NCBI RefSeq assembly: GCF_041052385.1
Contig: NZ_CP163439.1
Location: 7,987,001-8,051,000, forward strand
Reading direction: 5' to 3'
DNA length: 64,000 nucleotides
Source of the DNA: Streptomyces sp. R28
GTDB lineage: Bacteria > Actinomycetota > Actinomycetes > Streptomycetales > Streptomycetaceae
The notes under the pieces were generated by a model that ran no database searches, was not told the DNA's origin, and was given only the letters and a program-made list of their open reading frames with translations. Below, piece by piece: positions 1-14,279 of the stretch. The position numbers and the translations under genes are program-made. The stretch's first letter is position 1. Each line of letters begins with the position of its first letter.

Positions 1-7016
<7,016 letters not shown>

Positions 7017-7047
7017 ACATGGGTCCGGGCCCTTCGCGTGAACGCTC

Positions 7048-7054
7048 AGGGAGA
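7048..7054 (+). promoter_or_regulatory. Ribosome binding site of FAD monooxygenase
   Basis: AGGGAGA lies 6 nt before GTG 7061 and 9 nt before GTG 7064. An in-frame ATG at 7019 has no such site. This decides the start in favour of 7061 or 7064. Confidence 0.65.
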
Positions 7055-7060
7055 ACAGAC

Positions 7061-8668
7061 GTGGTGAACCCCGATGTGCTGATCGTCGGTTACGGTCCCG
7101 TCGGCCAGCTGGCTACGATCCTGCTGGCCCAGCACGGCCACACCGTCACGGTCGTCGAACGCTGGCCGCAGCCGTACAGCATGCCCCGGGCCGTCGCGTA
7201 CGACGGCGAGGCGGCCCGCATCCTCGCCGCCGCGGGCGTCGCCGACCGCCTGGACGGCATCCGCGAACCCACCGGCGAGTACGTGTGGGAGAACGCCCGC
7301 GGCCAGACCCTGATCCACATGGACGTGCCCGGACAGAGCCCCTCGGGCTGGCCCGAGTCGACGTCCATGTACCAGCCCGGACTGGAGGCCGAGCTCGCCG
7401 CACGCGGCGCGGAACTCCCCGGCGTCACCGTGCACCGCGGCCAGGTCGCCGTGGAACTGACCGAGCACGAGGACCGGGTCGAGGTCGTCGCCGAGGACGC
7501 CGACGGTGCCAGGCACACGTACTCCGCCCGCTGGGTGATCGGCTGCGACGGCGCCAACAGCTTCGTCAGCGGCTGCATCGGCTCCACGGTGACCGACTAC
7601 TCCTTCGCCCACGACTGGCTGATCTGCGACGTCGTCACGCACGACAAGCGCGAGTACAAGCCCAACAACCTGCAGATCTGCGACCCGGCCCGACCCAGGA
7701 CGGCCGTCTCGGCAGGCCCCGGGCACCGACGCTGGGAGTTCATGCGCGTGCCCGGCGAGACCGTCGAAGAACTCGGCGACATCGACAACGTCTGGAATGC
7801 CCTCGGGCTCTTCGGCCTCAACCCGGACAACGCCACCCTGGAACGGCACGCCGTCTACACCACCCAGGCCCGCTGCGCCGACCAGTGGCGCTCGGGCCGG
7901 CTCCTCATCGCGGGCGACGCCGCACACGTCATGCCGCCCTTCGTCGGACAGGGCATGTGCTCGGGCTTCCGCGACGCCATCAACCTCGCCTGGAAGCTCC
8001 ACCTCGTCCTCGACGGACTGGCCGACGCGCAGCTCCTCGACACGTACACGGTCGAACGCAGCTCCCACGTGCGGCCGGCCATCGAGACGTCGATCGCCCT
8101 GGGCGAGGTGATCTGCCAGACCGACCGGGCCGCGGCGGCCGGACGCGACGCCTTCCTGCTGGCCGCCCGGGCCCGCGCCCGCGGCGGCCGCGACCAGGCA
8201 GCACCGGGCGGCCCCGCCCTCGCCCAGTCCCTCACCGGCGGACTGCTGCGCACCGGCGTCGGCCACGCACCCCAGCCGGGCGCCGGCAACCTCGTCCCGC
8301 AGGCACGGGTGGCACGGGGCGGCAGGACCGGCCTGTTCGACGACGTCGTCGGCACCGGATTCACCCTGCTCTGCACCGAGGATCCGCGGCTCCTCCTCGA
8401 CCCCGAGGACCTGGCGTTCCTCGACGCCCTGGACACCCATCTGGTGCGGGTGCTGCCCGCGGGCACGGCGCCGGAGAAGGCCGGGGAGCACGACGTCGTC
8501 GACCTCGACGACGTCTACCTCCCCTACCTCGCCGGAGCGGCCGCCGGCACCGCGACCGGCATGCTCGTGCGCCCCGACTTCTACCTCTTCGGCACCGCCC
8601 ACGACCGCGACGACCTGGTCGCGCTCATCGAAGATCTGCGTGGCCGACTCGGGCCCACGCAGCCCTGA
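7061..8668 (+). CDS. FAD-dependent aromatic-hydroxylase-type monooxygenase
   Basis: A 535-residue flavoprotein of the class A (MhpA/PheA/TfdB) hydroxylase family. It should use NAD(P)H and oxygen to hydroxylate a substrate, usually an aromatic ring or enol-like group. Visible motifs are the N-terminal FAD fold GYGPVG at residues 10-15, the DG motif (GCDGANS, about 162-168) and the GD motif (AGDAAHVMPP, about 284-293) followed by GQGMCSGFRDA. Length is normal for the family, whose C-terminal thioredoxin-like region appears present. GTG 7061 follows a good ribosome site; GTG 7064 is equally possible. It lies between a PKS gene and a methyltransferase gene on the same strand, so a post-PKS tailoring role or a role in making or modifying an aromatic starter is likely. 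The substrate cannot be read from the sequence. Confidence 0.9.
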   Translation: MVNPDVLIVGYGPVGQLATILLAQHGHTVTVVERWPQPYSMPRAVAYDGEAARILAAAGVADRLDGIREPTGEYVWENARGQTLIHMDVPGQSPSGWPESTSMYQPGLEAELAARGAELPGVTVHRGQVAVELTEHEDRVEVVAEDADGARHTYSARWVIGCDGANSFVSGCIGSTVTDYSFAHDWLICDVVTHDKREYKPNNLQICDPARPRTAVSAGPGHRRWEFMRVPGETVEELGDIDNVWNALGLFGLNPDNATLERHAVYTTQARCADQWRSGRLLIAGDAAHVMPPFVGQGMCSGFRDAINLAWKLHLVLDGLADAQLLDTYTVERSSHVRPAIETSIALGEVICQTDRAAAAGRDAFLLAARARARGGRDQAAPGGPALAQSLTGGLLRTGVGHAPQPGAGNLVPQARVARGGRTGLFDDVVGTGFTLLCTEDPRLLLDPEDLAFLDALDTHLVRVLPAGTAPEKAGEHDVVDLDDVYLPYLAGAAAGTATGMLVRPDFYLFGTAHDRDDLVALIEDLRGRLGPTQP

Positions 8669-8691
8669 TCACCCCTCTTGCCACACAGCAT

Positions 8692-8699
8692 GGGAAAGG
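8692..8699 (+). promoter_or_regulatory. Ribosome binding site of methyltransferase
   Basis: GGGAAAGG lies 11 nt before ATG 8711, a somewhat long spacing. It would lie inside the coding region if ATG 8690 were used, and 8690 has no ribosome site of its own. Confidence 0.45.
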
Positions 8700-8710
8700 C
8701 AGCTCCGCAG

Positions 8711-9604
8711 ATGTTGGAAGCAGTGAAGCAGTTCGGCAAGCTCGTCCGGATGATCACGACGGGCGACCCCGTCGAACGGACCCGCCGTCTCTACCAGTTC
8801 ATGCCGCCGAGCTTCGAGTTCGTCGAGCGCACCACGACGTACTGCAACTTCGGCTACTGGAACGACGGCTGCACCAGCCTCGACGAAGCGGCCGAGGTGA
8901 TGGCCACCAAGCTGGCCGACGCAGCCGGGATACAGAGCGGCGACACCGTCCTCGACCTCGGATTCGGCTACGGCGACCAGGACTTCTCCTGGCTGCGTGA
9001 ACGCCGGCCCAAGAAGATCCACGGCCTGAACATCACGCCCCACCAGATCGAGCACGCGCGCCGCAGGGCCACCGAGGAAGGAGTGGCGGACCAGCTCGAC
9101 TTCCAGCAGGGATCCGCCACCGACATCCCCTTCCCCGACAACACCTTCGACCGCGTGGTGGCCCTCGAATCCGCCTTCCACTTCTACCCGCGCAGCGACT
9201 TCTTCAAGGAGGCGTTCCGTGTGCTGCGGCCCGGCGGCGTCCTCGCCGTCGCCGACGTCCTGCCCATGCACGACGACGTGGTGCGCAAGGAACTCAAGTC
9301 ACGCGCCCTGAGCTGGATCCTCCTCAGCTATGACGAGGCCAACTGGTACACCGCCGACACCTACACCAAGCAGCTCGGCGAGGTCGGCTTCGAGCAGGCA
9401 CGCGTCGACTCCATCCGCGACCGGGTGTGGGAGCAGTACCGCCGGTTCATGGTCAACAGGCTCGCCAGCCCCTCGTACAAGGCCAAGGTCAGCTCCACCA
9501 GCTACAAGGGAATGGTCCGCAACTGGAGCGACCAGGACCTGCTGAAGAAGGAACTCGCAGGCATCGACTACGTCATGGCCGTCGCGCACAAGCCGGCGGA
9601 GTGA
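8711..9604 (+). CDS. SAM-dependent methyltransferase (macrolide O-methyltransferase type)
   Basis: With start 8711 this is a 297-residue class I methyltransferase; ATG 8690 would add seven residues. Motif I is VLDLGFGYG at residues 80-88, followed by the acidic and post-I segments typical of small-molecule methyltransferases (DIPFPDNTFDRVVALESAFHF and the LRPGG element). The N-terminal stretch FEFVERTTTYCNFGYW resembles O-methyltransferases that decorate macrolides after assembly. It would transfer a methyl group from S-adenosylmethionine to a hydroxyl of the polyketide; C- or N-methylation cannot be excluded. The gene starts 42 bp after the monooxygenase and ends 48 bp before the regulator, so it is probably co-transcribed with them. 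The pairing suggests hydroxylation followed by methylation, but that is inference. Confidence 0.88.
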   Translation: MLEAVKQFGKLVRMITTGDPVERTRRLYQFMPPSFEFVERTTTYCNFGYWNDGCTSLDEAAEVMATKLADAAGIQSGDTVLDLGFGYGDQDFSWLRERRPKKIHGLNITPHQIEHARRRATEEGVADQLDFQQGSATDIPFPDNTFDRVVALESAFHFYPRSDFFKEAFRVLRPGGVLAVADVLPMHDDVVRKELKSRALSWILLSYDEANWYTADTYTKQLGEVGFEQARVDSIRDRVWEQYRRFMVNRLASPSYKAKVSSTSYKGMVRNWSDQDLLKKELAGIDYVMAVAHKPAE

Positions 9605-9652
9605 CGGGCAGCTACAACCGGCGGTGCACACAGTGGTGGCAGGGGTGAACGG

Positions 9653-12475
9653 GTGCGTTTGGTCGAGCGGGACGAACAGGTGCGGTACCTGGACCGCCTG
9701 GTGGACGAGTGCCGCGGACGGAAGGGACAGATCGTCCTCCTGAACGGCCCGGCGACGACGGGCAAGACCGAACTCCTGAGAGTGTGCGCGGACCGGGCGC
9801 CCGAGGACGTCCGCGTGCTCCGCGCGACCTGCTCGCGCGCGGAGCAGTCCCTGCCCTTCGGGGTACTCAGCCAACTGCTGCGCAGCAATGCCCTGCCGAG
9901 CGAACTCGCCGCCCACGTGGACCGGTTGCTGAGGGACGGGGCGACCGCGAACGCCCCATCCCGACCGGACCACGACGCCGTCGAAGCGGCGGTCGTGCGC
10001 ATCGTCCACGGCCTCGGCGTGGCCGTCCTCGACCTCGCCGCCGAGACACCCCTGCTGATCGCCGTCGACGACGTCCAGCACGCCGACGTCCCCTCCCTGC
10101 ACTGCCTCCTCTACATCGCGCGCCGACTCGGCTCGGCCCGCGTCCTGGTGGTCCTCACCGACGAGGCGGACTTCGAGACGCAGCACTCGCTGTTCCGCGC
10201 CGAACTGCGCCGCCAGCCGCACTTCCACCAGCTGCGCCTCGCACCCCTCACCCGCGAAGGCGTCGCAGCGGTGCTCCACGGCAGGGCCGGGACACCTCCC
10301 TCCGACGCCCACACGGACGACGCGACGCCCGGGGAGACCGACGCCTTCTTCCGCGCCAGCGGCGGCAATCCCCTGCTCCTGCACGCCCTCATCGAGGACC
10401 AGCACATCGCCGGCGCGCCCCGCCCCCAGGGATACGGACTCGCCCTGCTGAACTGCCTGTACCGCGACAGGCCCGCCGTGCTCCAAGTGGCCCGCGCCCT
10501 CGCCGTGCTCGGTGAAGAGGGCGGCGTCGACGAACTGAGCCAGCTGGCGGGGCTCGACACGGAAACCGTCAGCCGGGCCCTGCACGACATGGACGCCGCC
10601 GGCCTCATCGACAAGTGCTCCTTCCGCCACCCCGTGGCCCGCTCCGCGGTCGCCGACGACATCTCCCCGCAGGACCGCCTCGCCCTGCACCGCCGCGCCG
10701 CCCAGCTGATGCACGACCGGGGCGCACCCACGATGACCGTCGCCCGTCATCTCGTGGAGGCCAGGCACACCCACGGCCCCTGGGTGGTGCACGTCCTCCT
10801 GGAAGCGGCCGAGCAGGCGATGCTCGGCGAGGACCCGCGACTGGCCACCGAGTGCCTCAAACTCGCCCACCGCTCCAGCTCCGACGAACAGGACAGGCCG
10901 GCCATCAGAGCACGGCTCGCCCAGGCCGAATGGGAGCTCAGCCCCTCCGCCGCGGCACGCCACCTCACCCCGCTCGTCTCCGCCGTCCGCAGCGGCCGGC
11001 TCGGCCACGGCGACCGCCTCGTCCTCCTGCGGCACCTGCTCTGGCACGGCAGGACCGACGAGGCCGAGACCGTCCTCAGACACCTCAGGGGCACCGCGGG
11101 CGACCAACGGCCCGAATCCCGCGACGAACCCCGCGACATCGAAAGATGGCTGGCCGCCACCCACCCCCCACTCGTCCGCAGAAGCCGCCACCCCCTCACC
11201 CACGGCAGCGACATCGGCCACCTGCTCACCCCGCTCAGCGACCCGTGGTGGCGCTCGGCCGCCGACCTCGGTGACCTGATCACCCGCGGCCCCGACCAGC
11301 ACGCCGCCGACCGCGCCGAGCAGATCCTCGCGGAGACCGGCGTCGGCCGCCGCAGCCCCTGGACCGAAGAGGCCGTCCAACTGGCCCTGTCCGTACTGAT
11401 CTGCGCCGGACGCCCCGCCAGCGCCGCCGACTGGTGCGACCGGCTGAGCGACCCCGCCGCCCCCCGGCAGACCCCGGCGCGCACCGCCATCCTGGCCGCG
11501 ATGCGCGCCGAAGCAGCCATCAGACAGGGCGACTTGACGGCAGGCGCCGACCACGCCCGACAGGCACTCACCCACCTCGCGCCCAAGGCATGGGGAGTCG
11601 CCGTCGGCCTGCCGCTGGGCAGCCTCGTCCTCGCCACCACCAGAACCGGCCACTACGAGGAAGCGGCGAAGTGCCTCACGCACTCCGCGACCGACGCCAT
11701 GTTCCGCAGCCGCTACGGACTGCACTACCTCCACGCCCGCGGCCACTACCACCTCGCCACCAACCACCCGCACGCCGCCCTCGCCGACTTCCTGTCCTGC
11801 GGCGAACTCATGCGCGCCTGGGGCCTGGACGCGTCGGCGCTCATCCCCTGGCGCACCGGCACCGCCGAGGCCTGGCTGCGCCTCGGCAACCCGGACCAGG
11901 CCAAGCGCCTCGTCTACGACGAGCTGACCAGGGCCGGCGCCGACGACCCACGCGCCCGTGGCTCGGCGCTGCGCCTCCTCGCCGCGCTCGGCCCCGTCAG
12001 CAGACAGCCCGAACTGCTCACGGAGGCACTGGACCTGCTGGAGGACTGCGGCGACGGCTACGAACAGGCCAGGGTGCTGGTCGATCTCTGCCGCAGCTAT
12101 CACGCACTCGACGAACACCGGCGGGCCCGCATGGTCTTCCGCCGGGCCTGGCACGTGGCGAAGCTGTGCAATGCAGGCCCGCTGAACAAGGAACTCATGG
12201 CGGCCTCCGGCGGCGTCGGCGGATTCGAGACGGCACCCGTGGGCGCCGACGGCATCACCTCCCTCACCGGCTCCGAACGGCGGGTCGCCGCACTGGCCGT
12301 GATGGGCTGCACGAACCGCGAGATCGCCGGGAAACTGCACATCACCGCAAGTACGGTGGAGCAGCACCTGACCCGCGTGTACCGGAAGCTCAACGTCAAG
12401 CGGCGAAAGGACCTTCCCGTGGACCTGCGCAACGACGGAGCCACGACCGAGCGGACGCCCCTCGGACGCCGCTGA
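9653..12475 (+). CDS. LAL-family LuxR transcriptional activator
   Basis: A 940-residue large ATP-binding regulator of the LuxR family. The N-terminus has the typical LVERD start and a Walker A motif GPATTGKT at residues 32-39. Walker B is LLIAVDD at 134-140. A long helical, TPR-like middle follows, then a C-terminal LuxR helix-turn-helix at about 868-925 (LTGSERRVAALA, then TNREIAGKLHITASTVEQHL). The GTG start at 9653 is preceded by AGGGG at 9641-9645. Such proteins are usually pathway-specific activators of macrolide clusters and respond to ATP or a ligand. The inverted repeat before PKS gene 2 (14004-14034) is a candidate binding site, but no direct evidence links them. I noticed no in-frame TTA codon while reading. 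Confidence 0.93.
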   Translation: MRLVERDEQVRYLDRLVDECRGRKGQIVLLNGPATTGKTELLRVCADRAPEDVRVLRATCSRAEQSLPFGVLSQLLRSNALPSELAAHVDRLLRDGATANAPSRPDHDAVEAAVVRIVHGLGVAVLDLAAETPLLIAVDDVQHADVPSLHCLLYIARRLGSARVLVVLTDEADFETQHSLFRAELRRQPHFHQLRLAPLTREGVAAVLHGRAGTPPSDAHTDDATPGETDAFFRASGGNPLLLHALIEDQHIAGAPRPQGYGLALLNCLYRDRPAVLQVARALAVLGEEGGVDELSQLAGLDTETVSRALHDMDAAGLIDKCSFRHPVARSAVADDISPQDRLALHRRAAQLMHDRGAPTMTVARHLVEARHTHGPWVVHVLLEAAEQAMLGEDPRLATECLKLAHRSSSDEQDRPAIRARLAQAEWELSPSAAARHLTPLVSAVRSGRLGHGDRLVLLRHLLWHGRTDEAETVLRHLRGTAGDQRPESRDEPRDIERWLAATHPPLVRRSRHPLTHGSDIGHLLTPLSDPWWRSAADLGDLITRGPDQHAADRAEQILAETGVGRRSPWTEEAVQLALSVLICAGRPASAADWCDRLSDPAAPRQTPARTAILAAMRAEAAIRQGDLTAGADHARQALTHLAPKAWGVAVGLPLGSLVLATTRTGHYEEAAKCLTHSATDAMFRSRYGLHYLHARGHYHLATNHPHAALADFLSCGELMRAWGLDASALIPWRTGTAEAWLRLGNPDQAKRLVYDELTRAGADDPRARGSALRLLAALGPVSRQPELLTEALDLLEDCGDGYEQARVLVDLCRSYHALDEHRRARMVFRRAWHVAKLCNAGPLNKELMAASGGVGGFETAPVGADGITSLTGSERRVAALAVMGCTNREIAGKLHITASTVEQHLTRVYRKLNVKRRKDLPVDLRNDGATTERTPLGRR

Positions 12476-12494
12476 CCGATCGCACCCCGAACCG

Positions 12495-12510
12495 CCCCCC
12501 CCCAAAAAAA
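12495..12510 (+). repeat. Double homopolymer run C9-A7
   Basis: Nine C followed by seven A sit directly before the ribosome site of the YceI-like gene. Such a run is unusual in this genome. It lies outside coding sequence, so a length change would alter leader spacing but not a reading frame. A sequencing error in run length is also possible. Confidence 0.8.
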
Positions 12511-12518
12511 GGATTCAC

Positions 12519-13067
12519 GTGCCGCACACCCCGGACGACCAGCCGACCACCCCCGCACCCGGCACCTACACCATCGACGCCGGACGCAGCACGATCGCCT
12601 TCACCACACGCCACTTCTTCGGCCTGGGCGCCGTACCCGGAACGTTCGCCCTCGCCTCGGGCCAGGTGCACGTCGATGCCGAGCCCACCCTGTCGTCGGC
12701 CACGGCCGTCATCGACGCCGACAGCTTCACGACCGGCAGTGGAACCCGCGACAAGGTCGTGCGCTCACCCAAGTACCTGGACACCGCGAAGCACCCCCAC
12801 ATCACCTTCGCCTCGAACGCCGTCCAGGACACGGGCAGCGGATACGTCCTGCGCGGAGAACTGACCGTCAAGGCCACGACCCAACCCGTCGAACTCGCCG
12901 TAGAACAGCCGGAATGCGGAGCCGAAGGAATCCGGTTCCGCGCCACCACCCGAATCGACAGGTACGCATTCGGCATAACCGTCGACAAGGGCATGACCGC
13001 CCGTCACCTCACCCTTTCTCTCGACATTCTCGCCGTACCCGCCGTCGGAAACACCTCCGGCGAATAG
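12519..13067 (+). CDS. YceI-like domain protein
   Basis: A 182-residue protein of the YceI family, which forms a lipocalin-like beta barrel that binds polyisoprenoid or other long hydrophobic molecules. The family pattern is clear: GTYTIDAGRSTIAFTTRH near the N-terminus, the RDKVVRSPKYLDTAKHPHITF block in the middle, then LTVKATTQPVEL and the closing strand DRYAFGI. I see no signal peptide, so it is probably cytoplasmic, like many actinobacterial members. The GTG start at 12519 is preceded by an AAAAGGA stretch. It lies 43 bp after the regulator and 19 bp before the kinase. A role in binding or protecting a hydrophobic polyketide is possible but not shown; a stress-response role is the alternative. 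Confidence 0.88.
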   Translation: MPHTPDDQPTTPAPGTYTIDAGRSTIAFTTRHFFGLGAVPGTFALASGQVHVDAEPTLSSATAVIDADSFTTGSGTRDKVVRSPKYLDTAKHPHITFASNAVQDTGSGYVLRGELTVKATTQPVELAVEQPECGAEGIRFRATTRIDRYAFGITVDKGMTARHLTLSLDILAVPAVGNTSGE

Positions 13068-13086
13068 CGGCCGAGGGAAGCGGGCC

Positions 13087-14007
13087 ATGGAGAACACGAT
13101 GACATATCTGGGAATCGACATCGGCGGCACCAAAGTCGCCCTGCGCGCCGAGAACGGCACGCAATCCCAGGAAGCCGTGTTCCCCTGGCCGCGCCCCGGA
13201 AGCACCGCGCACGACGACCTGGACGCCCTCGCCACGCAGGTCCGCGCACTCCTCGCCAGCACACACGGGCCGGTCGCCTCCGTCGGCATCGCCATGCCCG
13301 CCACCGTCGACGGAACCGGCCGGGTCACCACCTGGCCGAACCGCCCCTCCTGGACGGGACTCGACCTGCGCGGCGCGCTCCACCCCCTGTTCCCCGGGAG
13401 CAGGGTCACCTGGGCCGACGACGGGGACCTCGCCGCCCTCGCCGAGGCCGACGCGGCCGGCTGCCGGGACCTCGTCTACCTCGGCGTCGGCACCGGCATC
13501 GGCGGCGGCATGGTCGTCGGCGGCCGGCCCTGCCCCGGCCCGGACCGCGGCTCCTGCGAAGTCGGCCACATGATCGTCGACAGCGCGGGACCGCGCTGCG
13601 ACTGCGGCCGCCGAGGCTGCGTACAGGCCATCGCCTCCGGCCCGGCCACCCTGCGCAGAGCGGCCCGACTGCGCGGCACCGCCACGACCTTCGACGACCT
13701 CAGGCAGGGCCTGCGCGACGACGAACCCTGGGCCGCCGCCGCGGTACAGGAATCCTGTGCCGCCCTGGCCGTCGCCGTCGTCAACCTCAACGAACTCGCG
13801 CACCCCTCCCTGGCCCTGATCGGCGGCGGATTCGCCGACGGCCTGCCCGGATTCACCGACCGGGTGGCAGCCGCCGCGACCGCCCTCACCAGGCCCGGCC
13901 ACCAGCTCGCCCCCGTACGCGCCGCCGCCCTTGGCGGGCTCTCGTCCCTGCGCGGCGCACTCCTCCTGGCCCGGGGTACGCACTCCGGGTTCGGGGTTCC
14001 CGGCTAG
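13087..14007 (+). CDS. ROK-family sugar kinase
   Basis: A 306-residue ROK kinase, which phosphorylates a hexose or aminohexose with ATP. The phosphate loop is DIGGTK at residues 11-16, the sugar contact PN at 84-85, ExGH at 158-161 (EVGH), and the zinc-binding CxCGxxGC at 171-178. Two differences from typical glucokinases stand out: the usual NDAN around the catalytic Asp is DDGD at 111-114, and the Glu after the zinc motif is Gln180. Start ATG 13087 follows GAGGGAAG at 13073-13080; ATG 13099 is an alternative. ROK kinases in antibiotic clusters include RifN (kanosamine 6-kinase in AHBA synthesis) and ValC-like cyclitol kinases. Ordinary glucose phosphorylation is also possible. It is the last gene before the intergenic gap. 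Confidence 0.88.
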   Translation: MENTMTYLGIDIGGTKVALRAENGTQSQEAVFPWPRPGSTAHDDLDALATQVRALLASTHGPVASVGIAMPATVDGTGRVTTWPNRPSWTGLDLRGALHPLFPGSRVTWADDGDLAALAEADAAGCRDLVYLGVGTGIGGGMVVGGRPCPGPDRGSCEVGHMIVDSAGPRCDCGRRGCVQAIASGPATLRRAARLRGTATTFDDLRQGLRDDEPWAAAAVQESCAALAVAVVNLNELAHPSLALIGGGFADGLPGFTDRVAAAATALTRPGHQLAPVRAAALGGLSSLRGALLLARGTHSGFGVPG

Positions 14008-14034
14008 GGGGCTGCGGCAACCCCCTAGGGGTTG
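14004..14034. promoter_or_regulatory. Nested inverted repeats, candidate operator or terminator
   Basis: CTAGGGGG (14004-14011) and CCCCCTAG (14021-14028) are a perfect 8-bp inverted repeat with a 9-nt loop. It overlaps a second palindrome, CAACCCC-CTA-GGGGTTG (14018-14034). The first begins in the stop codon region of the kinase gene. No T-run follows, so a regulator-binding site seems more likely than an intrinsic terminator. It abuts the -35 element proposed at 14032. Confidence 0.55.
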
Positions 14035-14061
14035 TCCGGTTCGATGCGCCACCCGTAGATT
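14032..14061 (+). promoter_or_regulatory. Putative promoter for PKS gene 2
   Basis: TTGTCC (14032-14037) and TAGATT (14056-14061) are separated by 18 nt and resemble a vegetative -35/-10 pair. The -35 box overlaps the end of the inverted repeat. This is the only gap over 60 bp in the cluster, so a promoter for the PKS genes downstream is expected near here. The assignment is by eye only. Confidence 0.35.
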
Positions 14062-14279
14062 CCCCGAGTAGGGAGGATCATTTCGGAGTGCGCGGTGCTG
14101 CGAATTCACCGAAGAAACCACTCAGGTATTCCGGTCGGAACTCGCCAGTTGTGCCACTTCACGGGACCGAGCTCAATGACGCTCATTGGTGCCCATCGAT
14201 GACGAATTGAGGCTCGTTGACGGACCGTTTGATGGTGGGCCGATATTCACCTGCTGACCGCCGCGACGGGTTGGGTTGA
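14062..14279 (+). other. Untranslated leader of PKS gene 2
   Basis: About 220 bp without a gene. I see a small perfect inverted repeat CAATGA-CGC-TCATTG at 14174-14188 and no other clear structure. Base composition is lower in GC than the flanking genes, as expected for a regulatory region. Confidence 0.5.

Noticed and set aside
7019..7021. ATG 3 bp after the PKS gene 1 stop as the start of the FAD monooxygenase
   Set aside because: It would add a 14-residue charged leader before the FAD-binding strand and has no suitable ribosome site. GTG 7061 or 7064 follows AGGGAGA.
14004..14028. Intrinsic terminator after the ROK kinase
   Set aside because: The stem is GC-rich and perfect, but no T-run follows and it overlaps a second palindrome next to a promoter-like pair. 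An operator fits better, although a terminator is not excluded.
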